Of a stretch of 64,000 nt of DNA, positions 55,701 to 59,800 are shown in pieces. The notes under the pieces were generated by a model that ran no database searches, was not told the origin of the DNA, and was given only the letters and a program-made list of their open reading frames with translations. The stretch lies in NCBI GenBank assembly GCA_018697195.1, contig CM031870.1:6707521-6771520 (forward strand). The letters run 5' to 3'. The stretch is from Certhia americana. Its lineage: Eukaryota > Chordata > Aves > Passeriformes > Certhiidae. Numbering within the stretch: position 1 is the first letter of the stretch; every line of letters begins with the position of its first letter. A program made the position numbers and the translations under genes.

Positions 55701-55789
55701 ATGTTCTGTCAATTGAACTCCCTTCAGACAAGCCCCAGAAACACTGGATAAATCGAGGTGTGGCAGCCCTGTGCCAGCTGGACGACTGA
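4523..55789 (+). CDS. DNAH3: Dynein axonemal heavy chain 3, whole gene (59 coding exons)
   Basis: Motor heavy chain of a single-headed inner dynein arm; it hydrolyses ATP to slide doublet microtubules in motile cilia and sperm flagella. Joining the 59 exons listed separately gives one open frame of about 4,029 codons (about 4,017 if coding exon 2 ends early), close to the 4,116 residues of human DNAH3. Order: tail about 1-760, linker about 760-1290, AAA1 P-loop GPAGTGKT near 1345, AAA2 GDPMSGKT near 1626, AAA3 GPTGTGKT near 1987, AAA4 GVGGSGRQS near 2347, stalk and microtubule-binding domain about 2600-2950, AAA5, AAA6, C-terminal domain ending CQLDD. Every resolved junction is GT-AG with matching phase and similarity to DNAH3 across it, so the gene looks intact. 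DNAH7 and DNAH12 are the closest relatives; the residue-level match and the LYRM1 neighbour favour DNAH3. Introns in which I see nothing beyond splice signals include 13339-14647, 36061-37060, 37993-39048, 47095-48051, 48882-50188 and 53890-55114. The true start may lie in an upstream microexon (3442-3464). Confidence 0.96.
4715..4806 (+). mobile_element. CR1 LINE 3' fragment
   Basis: Matches the 3' end of avian CR1 in plus orientation: the GGCATGGTGGTACTGGGT motif, then GATGGTCTTGGAGGTCTTTTCC and a degenerate ATTCTA-type terminus. It lies in the first coding intron, 70 bases after the donor. No coding capacity remains. Confidence 0.75.
5450..5652 (+). CDS. DNAH3: DNAH3 coding exon 2 (tail; 3' end uncertain)
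   Basis: Acceptor CCAATTTCAG at 5440-5449; phase 0 in. It reads [13 protein letters not shown], then [20 protein letters not shown], typical of the DNAH3 tail start. The next exon needs phase 2 out. Two weak donors fit: CT|GTGTAT (end 5652) and AA|GTCCTT (end 5616). I give the longer one; the choice changes the protein by 12 residues. Confidence 0.6.
6568..6748 (+). CDS. DNAH3: DNAH3 coding exon 3 (tail)
   Basis: Acceptor TTTTTTCAAAAG, donor GAG|GTATTT. Contains [19 protein letters not shown] and SSEDIE; about residues 104-164. The start is less certain than the end because it depends on coding exon 2. Confidence 0.85.
7264..7453 (+). CDS. DNAH3: DNAH3 coding exon 4 (tail)
   Basis: Acceptor ATTTTTTAG, donor TTG|GTAAGA. 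Reads [19 protein letters not shown], strongly conserved in DNAH3 and DNAH7. Ends phase 1; residues 165-228. Confidence 0.95.
7721..7916 (+). CDS. DNAH3: DNAH3 coding exon 5 (tail)
   Basis: Acceptor TTTGTTCTAG, donor CTCA|GTAAGA. Codes [14 protein letters not shown] and the [12 protein letters not shown] block. Ends phase 2; residues 228-293. Confidence 0.95.
8858..8983 (+). CDS. DNAH3: DNAH3 coding exon 6 (tail)
   Basis: Acceptor CTTCCCTAG, donor CACAA|GTCAGT. Codes [20 protein letters not shown] and [14 protein letters not shown]. Ends phase 2; residues 293-335. Confidence 0.95.
9688..9883 (+). CDS. DNAH3: DNAH3 coding exon 7 (tail)
   Basis: Acceptor TTCATTGTAG, donor CACAAG|GTGTGT. Begins with the tryptophan of WIPTCASIF and ends LLAFFMIHK. 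Phase 0 out; residues 335-400. Confidence 0.95.
10705..10850. repeat. TA microsatellite with near-palindromic flanks
   Basis: A (TA)n tract at about 10749-10778 sits inside a near-palindrome (10738-10789, one mismatch between the TATATAGTG and CGCTATATA sides). Related AT-rich direct copies flank it at 10711-10740 and 10811-10840. Intronic. Confidence 0.8.
11255..11434 (+). CDS. DNAH3: DNAH3 coding exon 8 (tail)
   Basis: Acceptor TTTCTCCTAAG, donor AAAG|GTATTG. Sixty codons, DGNDFKEPY to AEELPK. Phase 0 at both ends; residues 401-460. Confidence 0.94.
11826..11962 (+). CDS. DNAH3: DNAH3 coding exon 9 (tail)
   Basis: Acceptor TTCCCTTTAG, donor [20 protein letters not shown] to NILGPK. Ends phase 2; residues 461-506. 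Confidence 0.94.
12120..12225 (+). CDS. DNAH3: DNAH3 coding exon 10 (tail)
   Basis: Acceptor GTGTTTAAG, donor [25 protein letters not shown] to SLDALTE. Phase 0 out; residues 506-541. Confidence 0.93.
12345..12394 (+). repeat. Two-copy tandem duplication, 25-bp period
   Basis: GCTCAATTTACATAGCCC occurs at 12345 and again at 12370. Intronic. Confidence 0.85.
12811..12989 (+). CDS. DNAH3: DNAH3 coding exon 11 (tail)
   Basis: Acceptor CTGTTTCTAG, donor [25 protein letters not shown] to NRQLNQ. Ends phase 2; residues 542-601. Confidence 0.94.
13154..13338 (+). CDS. DNAH3: DNAH3 coding exon 12 (tail)
   Basis: Acceptor TTTCATTAAAG, donor CTCTG|GTATGT. Helical, charged sequence [20 protein letters not shown] to MDYADLS. 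Ends phase 1; residues 601-663. Confidence 0.94.
14648..14771 (+). CDS. DNAH3: DNAH3 coding exon 13 (tail)
   Basis: Acceptor TTTATTTTAG, donor GAAAG|GTATGG. Contains [13 protein letters not shown]. Ends phase 2; residues 663-704. Confidence 0.94.
15338..15494 (+). CDS. DNAH3: DNAH3 coding exon 14 (tail to linker)
   Basis: Acceptor TTTATCTCAG, donor [28 protein letters not shown] to ALAEFE. Phase 0 out; residues 704-756. Confidence 0.94.
17041..17082 (-). mobile_element. CR1 LINE 3' fragment (short)
   Basis: AGAATCGTTTAGATTGG followed by AAAAGACCTCT matches the CR1 3' end in minus orientation. It is the only element I recognise in the 1.8-kb intron 15495-17270. Confidence 0.6.
17271..17415 (+). 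CDS. DNAH3: DNAH3 coding exon 15 (linker start)
   Basis: Acceptor TTTCCCTTTAAAG, donor AATG|GTGAGG. Contains [15 protein letters not shown], the conserved start of the linker. Ends phase 1; residues 757-805. Confidence 0.95.
17696..17907 (+). CDS. DNAH3: DNAH3 coding exon 16 (linker)
   Basis: Acceptor GTTGTATTCAG, donor [22 protein letters not shown] to [10 protein letters not shown]; the LxxxxMKxRHW motif is a dynein linker hallmark. Phase 0 out; residues 805-875. Confidence 0.96.
18165..18256 (+). CDS. DNAH3: DNAH3 coding exon 17 (linker)
   Basis: Acceptor CTTACTTTTTCAG, donor [24 protein letters not shown] to LSKFIE. Ends phase 2; residues 876-906. Confidence 0.94.
18665..18779 (+). CDS. 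DNAH3: DNAH3 coding exon 18 (linker)
   Basis: Start chosen by homology: joining GA to A at 18665 gives [20 protein letters not shown], matching DNAH3. A stronger-looking acceptor (CTCTTCAG) at 18621 would read into TAG at 18662-18664. Donor ACACT|GTAAGT; phase 0 out; residues 906-944. Confidence 0.9.
19280..19396 (+). CDS. DNAH3: DNAH3 coding exon 19 (linker)
   Basis: Acceptor GTGTTTTCAG, donor [27 protein letters not shown] and [13 protein letters not shown], near-invariant in DNAH3 and DNAH7. Phase 0 at both ends; residues 945-983. Confidence 0.96.
19531..19564 (+). repeat. Perfect 17-bp tandem duplication in a splice acceptor region
   Basis: TTTTGCTTAACTACTAA occurs twice head to tail (19531-19547, 19548-19564), ending 15 bases before coding exon 20. 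Each unit carries CTTAAC, a branch-point-like motif. Confidence 0.9.
19580..19759 (+). CDS. DNAH3: DNAH3 coding exon 20 (linker)
   Basis: Acceptor TTCCATTGCAG, donor GTG|GTAAGT. Sixty codons including [20 protein letters not shown], the dynein linker signature. Phase 0 at both ends; residues 984-1043. Confidence 0.97.
20850..20986 (+). CDS. DNAH3: DNAH3 coding exon 21 (linker)
   Basis: Acceptor TTTTTACAAAG, donor [31 protein letters not shown] and KRLFFP. Ends phase 2; residues 1044-1089. Confidence 0.96.
21644..21845 (+). CDS. DNAH3: DNAH3 coding exon 22 (linker)
   Basis: Acceptor TTTCTGGCAG, donor [30 protein letters not shown], then [16 protein letters not shown], the classic dynein linker block. 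Phase 0 out; residues 1089-1156. Confidence 0.97.
22057..22088 (+). repeat. Perfect 16-bp tandem duplication
   Basis: TATAATAACTTTTGAG occurs twice in a row (22057-22072, 22073-22088), intronic. Confidence 0.9.
22288..22380 (+). CDS. DNAH3: DNAH3 coding exon 23 (linker)
   Basis: Acceptor TTTCTTAAAG, donor [27 protein letters not shown]. Phase 0 at both ends; residues 1157-1187. Confidence 0.95.
22679..22789 (+). CDS. DNAH3: DNAH3 coding exon 24 (linker)
   Basis: Acceptor GTTTATTTAAG, donor [29 protein letters not shown], the conserved PGQ motif before AAA1. Phase 0 at both ends; residues 1188-1224. Confidence 0.96.
23173..23525 (-). mobile_element. CR1 LINE 3' fragment (about 350 bp)
   Basis: Begins with the terminal GAATCATAGAATCA motif and continues GTTGGAAAAGACCTCTGAG and CACCACCTCCCTGGGCAGC, diagnostic of avian CR1 in minus orientation. 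The longest CR1 piece here; only 3' region, in the intron between coding exons 24 and 25. The right limit is approximate. Confidence 0.9.
24026..24115 (-). mobile_element. CR1 LINE 3' fragment
   Basis: GAATCACAGAATAAAAGGG then ACCTCTGGACATCAT matches the CR1 3' end in minus orientation, followed by a diverged AAAGTAGAGCAAACTA segment. Confidence 0.75.
24445..24559 (+). CDS. DNAH3: DNAH3 coding exon 25 (linker)
   Basis: Acceptor TTTCTGTGGCAG, donor [30 protein letters not shown]. Ends phase 1; residues 1225-1263. Confidence 0.96.
24934..25132 (+). CDS. DNAH3: DNAH3 coding exon 26 (linker to AAA1)
   Basis: Acceptor CTTATTTTGCAG, donor [44 protein letters not shown], the entry to AAA1. Ends phase 2; residues 1263-1329. 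Confidence 0.97.
26132..26240 (+). CDS. DNAH3: DNAH3 coding exon 27 (AAA1 Walker A)
   Basis: Acceptor TTCATAATGTAG, donor CAG|GTACCA. Contains [20 protein letters not shown], the intact P-loop of the main ATPase site. Phase 0 out; residues 1329-1365. Confidence 0.98.
26347..26400 (+). mobile_element. CR1 LINE 3' fragment (short)
   Basis: GTTGGACTCAAACCTCTTAA, AGGTCTTTCCCAGCCTAATG and a terminal ATTCTGTGATTCT identify a CR1 3' end in plus orientation. Confidence 0.8.
26576..26689 (+). CDS. DNAH3: DNAH3 coding exon 28 (AAA1 Walker B)
   Basis: Acceptor TTTTGTTGTAG, donor [29 protein letters not shown], then CFDEFNRIE with the Walker B aspartate-glutamate pair. Phase 0 at both ends; residues 1366-1403. 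Confidence 0.98.
27815..27991 (+). CDS. DNAH3: DNAH3 coding exon 29 (AAA1)
   Basis: Acceptor TGTCTGTATTAG, donor [25 protein letters not shown] and the sensor region [19 protein letters not shown]. Phase 0 at both ends; residues 1404-1462. Confidence 0.98.
28091..28389 (-). mobile_element. Truncated ERVL-type LTR (solo fragment)
   Basis: Read on the minus strand from 28389 it starts TGTGCTGGTTTTGGCAG, the recognisable start of a common avian ERVL-class LTR. It aligns through blocks such as CTGCTCAGCAATAAC with the fuller copy at 56287-56811. Its right half (in + coordinates the left) is shortened, with an internal deletion. No retroviral genes are present. Confidence 0.8.
28998..29089 (+). 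CDS. DNAH3: DNAH3 coding exon 30 (AAA1)
   Basis: Acceptor TTTTTCTTGCAG, donor [30 protein letters not shown]. Ends phase 2; residues 1463-1493. Confidence 0.97.
29508..29727 (+). CDS. DNAH3: DNAH3 coding exon 31 (AAA1-AAA2)
   Basis: Acceptor TTATTATCCACAG, donor [26 protein letters not shown] and [11 protein letters not shown], dynein signature helices. Phase 0 out; residues 1493-1566. Confidence 0.98.
30134..30175 (+). repeat. Two-copy tandem duplication, 21-bp unit
   Basis: ATACAAAGTAATCAATATTG(A) at 30134-30154 is repeated with one change at 30155-30175. Intronic. Confidence 0.85.
30544..30678 (+). CDS. DNAH3: DNAH3 coding exon 32 (AAA2)
   Basis: Acceptor TCTTTCCTTAATAG; the donor CAG|GTTTAT is non-optimal but homology is clear: [20 protein letters not shown] and [12 protein letters not shown]. 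Phase 0 at both ends; residues 1567-1611. Confidence 0.95.
30955..31125 (+). mobile_element. MIR/CORE-SINE-like fossil
   Basis: TGTAGCCTAGTGGACAGAAT, GGACTG, GGGAGTCAGG and GTTCCCAGTTCTG follow the tRNA-derived head of an ancient amniote SINE. A diverged TGACCT and CACTTC core follows. It is not a tRNA gene: no cloverleaf can be closed. The family is uncertain. Confidence 0.55.
31876..31987 (+). CDS. DNAH3: DNAH3 coding exon 33 (AAA2 Walker A)
   Basis: Acceptor CACTGACAG, donor [31 protein letters not shown], an intact P-loop near residues 1626-1633. Ends phase 1; residues 1612-1649. Confidence 0.97.
32504..32745 (+). CDS. DNAH3: DNAH3 coding exon 34 (AAA2 Walker B)
   Basis: Acceptor CTTTTTACACAG, donor [25 protein letters not shown], then [17 protein letters not shown] carrying Walker B. 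Phase 0 out; residues 1649-1729. Confidence 0.98.
33356..33456 (+). CDS. DNAH3: DNAH3 coding exon 35 (AAA2)
   Basis: Acceptor CTCTTCTTCCAG, donor [30 protein letters not shown] and PATVS. Ends phase 2; residues 1730-1763. Confidence 0.97.
33535..33640 (+). CDS. DNAH3: DNAH3 coding exon 36 (AAA2)
   Basis: Only 78 bases after coding exon 35. Acceptor GTTCTTCCCAG; the weak donor CTG|GTGCGA is fixed by homology (HREL|VNDLF). [17 protein letters not shown]. Phase 0 out; residues 1763-1798. Confidence 0.92.
34696..34825 (+). CDS. DNAH3: DNAH3 coding exon 37 (AAA2-AAA3)
   Basis: Acceptor TCTCCCGGTAG, donor [25 protein letters not shown] to LMKLYSSLL. Ends phase 1; residues 1799-1842. Confidence 0.95.
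35319..35555 (+). CDS. DNAH3: DNAH3 coding exon 38 (AAA2-AAA3 region)
   Basis: Acceptor CATGTGTTTTAG, donor [30 protein letters not shown] and [12 protein letters not shown]. Ends phase 1; residues 1842-1921. Confidence 0.95.
35957..36060 (+). CDS. DNAH3: DNAH3 coding exon 39 (AAA2-AAA3 region)
   Basis: Acceptor TCAATTACCAG, donor [28 protein letters not shown] to APGAK. Phase 0 out; residues 1921-1955. Confidence 0.95.
37061..37355 (+). CDS. DNAH3: DNAH3 coding exon 40 (AAA3 Walker A)
   Basis: Acceptor CTTGCATAATAG, donor [29 protein letters not shown] near residues 1985-2000, [20 protein letters not shown], then the start of Walker B. Ends phase 1; residues 1956-2054. Confidence 0.98.
37470..37530 (-). 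mobile_element. CR1 LINE 3' fragment
   Basis: AGAATCCTAGAATCTCCCAA, GCTGGAAAGAACCCACAGGG and ATCACTGAAGG match a CR1 3' end in minus orientation. Intronic; the right limit is approximate. Confidence 0.7.
37813..37992 (+). CDS. DNAH3: DNAH3 coding exon 41 (AAA3 Walker B)
   Basis: Acceptor GTTCTCCATAG, donor [30 protein letters not shown] and [13 protein letters not shown]. Ends phase 1; residues 2054-2114. Confidence 0.98.
38485..38527 (+). repeat. Two-copy short duplication, 25-bp period
   Basis: CAGCTACATTATTATAAG at 38485-38502 recurs as CAGCTGCATTATTATAAG at 38510-38527. Intronic. Confidence 0.75.
39049..39172 (+). CDS. DNAH3: DNAH3 coding exon 42 (AAA3)
   Basis: Acceptor GTGTGTTTCAG, donor [30 protein letters not shown]. 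Ends phase 2; residues 2114-2155. Confidence 0.97.
39264..39420 (+). CDS. DNAH3: DNAH3 coding exon 43 (AAA3)
   Basis: Only 91 bases after coding exon 42. Acceptor CTTCTTAAG, donor [30 protein letters not shown], the conserved sensor region. Phase 0 out; residues 2155-2207. Confidence 0.97.
39864..40007 (+). CDS. DNAH3: DNAH3 coding exon 44 (AAA3-AAA4)
   Basis: Acceptor ACCTTTTCAG, donor [28 protein letters not shown]. Phase 0 at both ends; residues 2208-2255. Confidence 0.97.
40541..41207 (+). CDS. DNAH3: DNAH3 coding exon 45 (AAA4, 667 nt)
   Basis: Second-largest exon. Acceptor TTTTTCCTAG, donor [29 protein letters not shown] is the AAA4 P-loop with Arg where the classical motif has Lys, which is common in axonemal dyneins. 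[18 protein letters not shown] carries Walker [10 protein letters not shown] follows. Ends phase 1; residues 2256-2478. Confidence 0.98.
41317..41482 (+). CDS. DNAH3: DNAH3 coding exon 46 (AAA4)
   Basis: Acceptor TTTTTGTAG; donor AAGA|GTATGA is chosen because it joins IRKE to VVSVCKYFQ of the next exon. [20 protein letters not shown] and [11 protein letters not shown] are dynein-invariant. Ends phase 2; residues 2478-2533. Confidence 0.97.
41817..42033 (+). CDS. DNAH3: DNAH3 coding exon 47 (AAA4 to stalk)
   Basis: Acceptor TTTTTCCCTAG, donor [30 protein letters not shown] precedes the ascending stalk coiled coil. Phase 0 out; residues 2533-2605. Confidence 0.97.
42956..43138 (+). CDS. DNAH3: DNAH3 coding exon 48 (stalk coiled coil 1)
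   Basis: Acceptor GTATTCATCAG, donor AAG|GTAGTG. Charged heptad-rich helix [19 protein letters not shown] to AQGIK. Phase 0 at both ends; residues 2606-2666. Confidence 0.96.
43846..44044 (+). CDS. DNAH3: DNAH3 coding exon 49 (stalk and MTBD start)
   Basis: Acceptor ATGTCTTAACAG, donor [30 protein letters not shown] ends coiled coil 1; [19 protein letters not shown] starts the microtubule-binding domain. Ends phase 1; residues 2667-2733. Confidence 0.97.
44953..47094 (+). CDS. DNAH3: DNAH3 coding exon 50 (MTBD, stalk 2, AAA5, AAA6 start; 2,142 nt)
   Basis: One uninterrupted exon of about 714 codons, 18% of the protein. Acceptor TTTGCAATATAG, donor GGCAG|GTGAGA. It codes the rest of the microtubule-binding domain ([32 protein letters not shown]), descending coiled coil ([20 protein letters not shown]), AAA5 ([36 protein letters not shown]), the strut region ([18 protein letters not shown]) and the start of AAA6 ([29 protein letters not shown]). 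Phase 1 at both ends; residues 2733-3447. Confidence 0.98.
48052..48277 (+). CDS. DNAH3: DNAH3 coding exon 51 (AAA6)
   Basis: Acceptor TGCCATCATAG, donor [25 protein letters not shown] and [18 protein letters not shown], conserved in all dyneins. Ends phase 2; residues 3447-3522. Confidence 0.98.
48637..48881 (+). CDS. DNAH3: DNAH3 coding exon 52 (AAA6)
   Basis: Acceptor CTTCTTTTTAG, donor [48 protein letters not shown] and [17 protein letters not shown]. Ends phase 1; residues 3522-3604. Confidence 0.98.
50189..50305 (+). CDS. DNAH3: DNAH3 coding exon 53 (AAA6 to C-terminal)
   Basis: Acceptor CTGAATTGAACAG, donor [30 protein letters not shown]. Ends phase 1; residues 3604-3643. Confidence 0.97.
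51087..51241 (+). CDS. DNAH3: DNAH3 coding exon 54 (C-terminal domain)
   Basis: Acceptor GTCTTTTTCCAG, donor [27 protein letters not shown], the dynein C-terminal hallmark. Phase 0 out; residues 3643-3694. Confidence 0.98.
52012..52179 (+). CDS. DNAH3: DNAH3 coding exon 55 (C-terminal domain)
   Basis: Acceptor CTTGTTTTACAG, donor [29 protein letters not shown]. Phase 0 at both ends; residues 3695-3750. Confidence 0.98.
52978..53120 (+). CDS. DNAH3: DNAH3 coding exon 56 (C-terminal domain)
   Basis: Acceptor GTGACTTCAG, donor [26 protein letters not shown]. Ends phase 2; residues 3751-3798. Confidence 0.97.
53685..53889 (+). CDS. DNAH3: DNAH3 coding exon 57 (C-terminal domain)
   Basis: Acceptor TTTTCTCTGAAG, donor [29 protein letters not shown] and [17 protein letters not shown]. 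Phase 0 out; residues 3798-3866. Confidence 0.97.
55115..55252 (+). CDS. DNAH3: DNAH3 coding exon 58 (C-terminal domain)
   Basis: Acceptor CTCCTTATTCAG, donor [29 protein letters not shown] and [12 protein letters not shown]. Phase 0 at both ends; residues 3867-3912. Confidence 0.98.
55436..55789 (+). CDS. DNAH3: DNAH3 coding exon 59 (C-terminus, stop)
   Basis: Acceptor [51 protein letters not shown], ending VAALCQLDD and TGA at 55787-55789, the standard end of this dynein class. Residues 3913-4029. Confidence 0.98.
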   Translation: MMKEEHTMEKMPEDGAYVRGLFLEGARWDRESLVIGESLPKILYDPLPIIWLKPGESSKFLHLNIYSCPVYKTSERRGVLSTTGHSTNYVLSIELPSDKPQKHWINRGVAALCQLDD

Positions 55790-56286
55790 CAGGGTGCAAT
55801 ATTGAGATTGTAAAGACCTGCTTTACTCTTCAATGGCTGCTGGTTTGTTTGTTGTTTTTTTTTTAATGAAATAGGGCCTAAAGAGTTTTGATTCTGATTT
55901 TACTGGGAATATACTTTATGACTCTTGCAAAAAGATTTTGGATTTGCCTACCACTTCTGTGTCTCAGAAGTATGTAGGACAAGGAGGGAGGAGATGAGAA
56001 TATTCTGTTGTCAGCACATGAAACCAATCCTCCAATTCTCAGATAGAAAGAACTATCAGAGCTGTATTATAAAATTATAGTCATTCCTTGATGATGTGTC
56101 TCAGAATTTCCATGGGAAACTTCTTGACATGTATTGGGAGCTGCCATTTCTCAGAACAGTATGCTTGTGCCATATAACTTTTTTTTTTTTTTTTTTTTAA
56201 GTATTATTTACCGACATATTCCTGGTACCTGATACATGGAGAGGTTTTCTTTCTCCCACTTTCTCCCATAGTCTTACTTTACTTCC
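55790..56286 (+). other. DNAH3: DNAH3 3' flank or 3' UTR
   Basis: About 500 bases with no other gene. I see no canonical AATAAA here; the best weak variant is TATAAA at 56068-56073. A poly-T run lies near 56180-56198. The transcript end is unresolved. Confidence 0.5.
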
Positions 56287-56811
56287 TGCCAGGAGCCCAA
56301 CCCCACACAGCCACTCACTCACCCCTCCCGCTATCTCATGGGGTGAGATAAAGACAGTTTAACAGGGAAAGCAAATGCCATGTACACAAACAAGGCAAAA
56401 CAATTAATTCCCTGCTCCCCGCAGGCAGGCAGGTGTTCAGCCATTCCCTGGAGACCAGGGGTCCATCACATGTAATGGTGACTTGGGAAGACAAACTCCA
56501 TCACTCCAAATGTCCCCCTCTTCTCCCCCACTGTAGACAATGATCATGATGTCATATGGTCTGCAATGTCCCTTTGCTCATTTGGGGTCACCTGTTCTGG
56601 CTGTATCTCTTCCCAGCCTCCTAGGCACCCCCAGCTTCATCCTCAGCCTGGCAGTATGAAAAGCAGGAAAGGCCTTGGCTCTTACAATCTCTGCTCAGCA
56701 ATAACAAAAACATCTCTGTATTATCAAGCCTGTGTTCAGCACAATCCTAAACACAGCCCCGTATCAGCCAGTGGGAGGAAAATTGACTCTACCCCAACTA
56801 AACCCAGCACA
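56287..56811 (-). mobile_element. Solo ERVL-type LTR with target-site duplication
   Basis: A 525-bp element. On the minus strand it starts TGTGCTGGGTTTAGTTGGGG at 56811 and ends CA at 56287. CTTCC flanks it on both sides (56282-56286 and 56812-56816), a 5-bp duplication as expected for ERVL. An ATTAAA/GTCTTTATCTCA-like polyadenylation region lies near 56340-56365 in minus orientation. It is the same family as 28091-28389. No gag, pol or env sequence adjoins it, so it is a solo LTR left by recombination. Confidence 0.85.
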
Positions 56812-56816
56812 CTTCC

Positions 56817-59800
56817 TGATCTTGCTCCCTTGCATGTTGGACTACTAACTGCCTGAAATTTTGTACTTGTTTAAGCCCTTTCATCAGAGAAGCTCAAAGT
56901 AGCTTGCAAACATTAATTAAAAATAAAATAGCCTCAACATCTTCAAAGAGCTGTGCAGTCATTAACTAATACCCACAGCATGCCAAGAAGGTACTAAAGA
57001 TGCATCATTAGATTTGTTGTGTACACAGTACAAGAGAAGCACAAAGATCAAGGCAAACATTTAAAAAAACATGCACTACCCAGACGTCCACTAATTTGGG
57101 GTCTTGTTTTTTTTTTTCAATGCCCAAATTGCAGTATTTTAATGACTTGCTAGAGGCCTCATGAAGTCAGACATTCAGCCATCACCTGGCAATTCCCAGT
57201 ATTGTGCTCCAAGCATTAAGGGATGCTGCTACAACTCCTTAAAAGACACCGTTCTTGTCACAGGAATTTGTTGTGTTGGGTATAGGTGAAAAGAGTTCAC
57301 TGTTGTTTTGTTAATTACTGCTTTGTTTTATGCAGATGTTCATAAAATAGTAACAGTTAAGAATGGTACTGCAGGGTCAGGCAGAAGTGTTGGGGGTGTG
57401 TTGTGCAGTGGTGCTCTGCAGGAAGATGCACAGGGAAACAGCAGCAGCTTCATGTACCACATCTGACACTTCATTAACAGGCCAGCACACAGGCATCATT
57501 GCCATGTGGTGAGTAAAGCAAAGATGTCAGGCCAGGATACCTAAAGGATGTGTGTTTTAATAAAAGGGACAGAGATGTGCAGGTGTTTCAAATTACTGAG
57601 AGGAAGAAACTACTCTTAACAAATTAGACTAAATGACATTTGGCACCTATACCAAAATAAAACTTGTTTATGAATGTTACAGCACACTCATCCAAACAGA
57701 CAACAGTTTTAAGAAGAGAATCATGTTTCAGTAGATCTATAAATAAATAAATTAAAATTGGCATTTATTTTCTTAGACTTAATAAGAGATACTTTGTAGT
57801 TTTCATATAATTAAAATTAACAGAAATTTACTATACATTTAAAAAAACAATGTGGTGATTACTGTATTTTTGAATGTCTGCATCAAATTGTTGTTGTAAT
57901 TGCATCAGCAATTCAAATCACTAATTAGGTCACTGTGGCATCAGAAATAACAAAATGACAGTATTTACTGGAAGGGGAGTAAGAGAAGGTTCAGCAAGTA
58001 CAGGACAGTGTATACACTGACTGGGCAAATCCAGTGCATTACATATTCTGCAGAAAGCAGAGGCGTATTAGAACAACCTGGTTTTGCAAGTAAAATTAAT
58101 GTGTAGGAATGACATATTGTATAATCATTGGGATACTTCTTGACAGAAGTTGTAACGGCCTTGGCATCTAATACAAGAGTACCAGTTGAGATGTCTGCCT
58201 ATCTGCTAGACTGAGTTGTAGATGATTTCTTTTTTATGAAACTCCCTCAAAATGGTAGTTTGCCAGTTTGACCCCAAAACCAAAGGACTCTAGTTTTACT
58301 CTCCATACCTATGAAAGAAAGGGTTGAAAGAAAGCATTTGCTCTCTAGACTCGAAAAAAGAGCTGATCTAATCCTTCCTTTAGCTGAACAGCTGAACTTT
58401 TAACAAATTTCAGTCTTTGCCTTCTGGTGATGGAGAGTAATGAGGATGAAGCACTAGTTAATAATTTTTTCAGGCACTTTGAAGAATTATTAGGCTGTCT
58501 CTCATTTTAAGTAACATGATGCTGTTTCTTGCTGGTTTCTCAGTTAAGCAAGTGGATACTTATTTGAGTTACTTGAGGGTACTTGAACCTTTTTAAAATT
58601 GCTTCTTTGTATTTTCTTTCAGAAGTAAACTCAAACTCCTGTTGTTATTTCAATTTGGTGTAAATCTTCTGTAATTTTAAGGCTGTTCTTTTGAAATAAT
58701 CTACATCTTACAGGATGTGCTTAGGAAAGAGTTGTGACTTTACCAGACTGGTCATTTCCATGGCTGTTTATTCACTTGATGCGTCAGAGCATCAGTACCT
58801 TCATTAGTCACATGAACTTCAGCAATTCAAAAGATTCAAATGATAGCTTAATAACAAAGAATGATCTTAAGTTTCCATTCAAACCCTGTGCCTCTGCACA
58901 TTTTGGTTGGGCTCAGCTGACACATCCCTACACTGGTGTATCAGAGTAAGGATAGGAAGCCTGTATTTAGACTTCTTTCAATGAAGAATTAAGCAGTGTG
59001 TGTAATCATATTAGTTTTTTTTTTTTTTTTTTTTTCCTTTTTTATGCAATCCCCCTTTTCCTAGGCTACAGTTTTGTTTTGTGTCTTCCTGGCAGCAGTA
59101 AATTTGCAAAGCTTCCACTGAAAGCACAATGGCATTTTACTTGTTACTCCCCACATGAGGCACTCCCAGAAAAAAATTATATGGAAATAGAGGCCTTTGT
59201 GGACTGGAGCCATAAAGGGTAGTGAGAAATTTGGCTAGCCAATACTTGTCGTGCTGATTCATTCTTCTTATTGTTTTCTTATACTTTCTCATCTGCTTAT
59301 ACTTTTTTAACTCTTAAAAGTGCATTCTTGGGGGAGGGACTGTCAGTCTGTTCTGCACAGGACCAGTTCTAACTTACTTTTCAGGTGGACAGCAATATTT
59401 CTGTCATTGTTTATTAGAGCTTGGAGAGTTTTGAATGACTGTGAGCTCAGAAATGAGATTTATGAGATTTCATTGATTTCTCCCACTTTAAAAGGAAATC
59501 AAGGAAATCATACACATATGCATGTTTCAAATTTGCCTTTTTTTTTTTCCTCTTCTTTTTTTTTTTTTTTTTCCCCCCCCACTATTAGTGTCAGGCTGGA
59601 ATAGGTTGTCCTTAAAGTGCTGCAGACTGTGCTTTGCTAGTGTCCAGTATGGCGTGGCTCTTGTCCAAGTTTGGTCTCACTGGTATTGCCAGCCTGAAAA
59701 ATGGAAGGCTCCCCTGACTTCCCTGAAGAGAACATGTTAACAGCCTGGTAAAGTCAGGGAACTGCAAAGGAGCCACAACAACTGGTAGCCTGTGAAAGGA

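Noticed and set aside
56566..56856. Open frame of 96 codons downstream of DNAH3
   Set aside because: It lies within the solo LTR and has no protein similarity.
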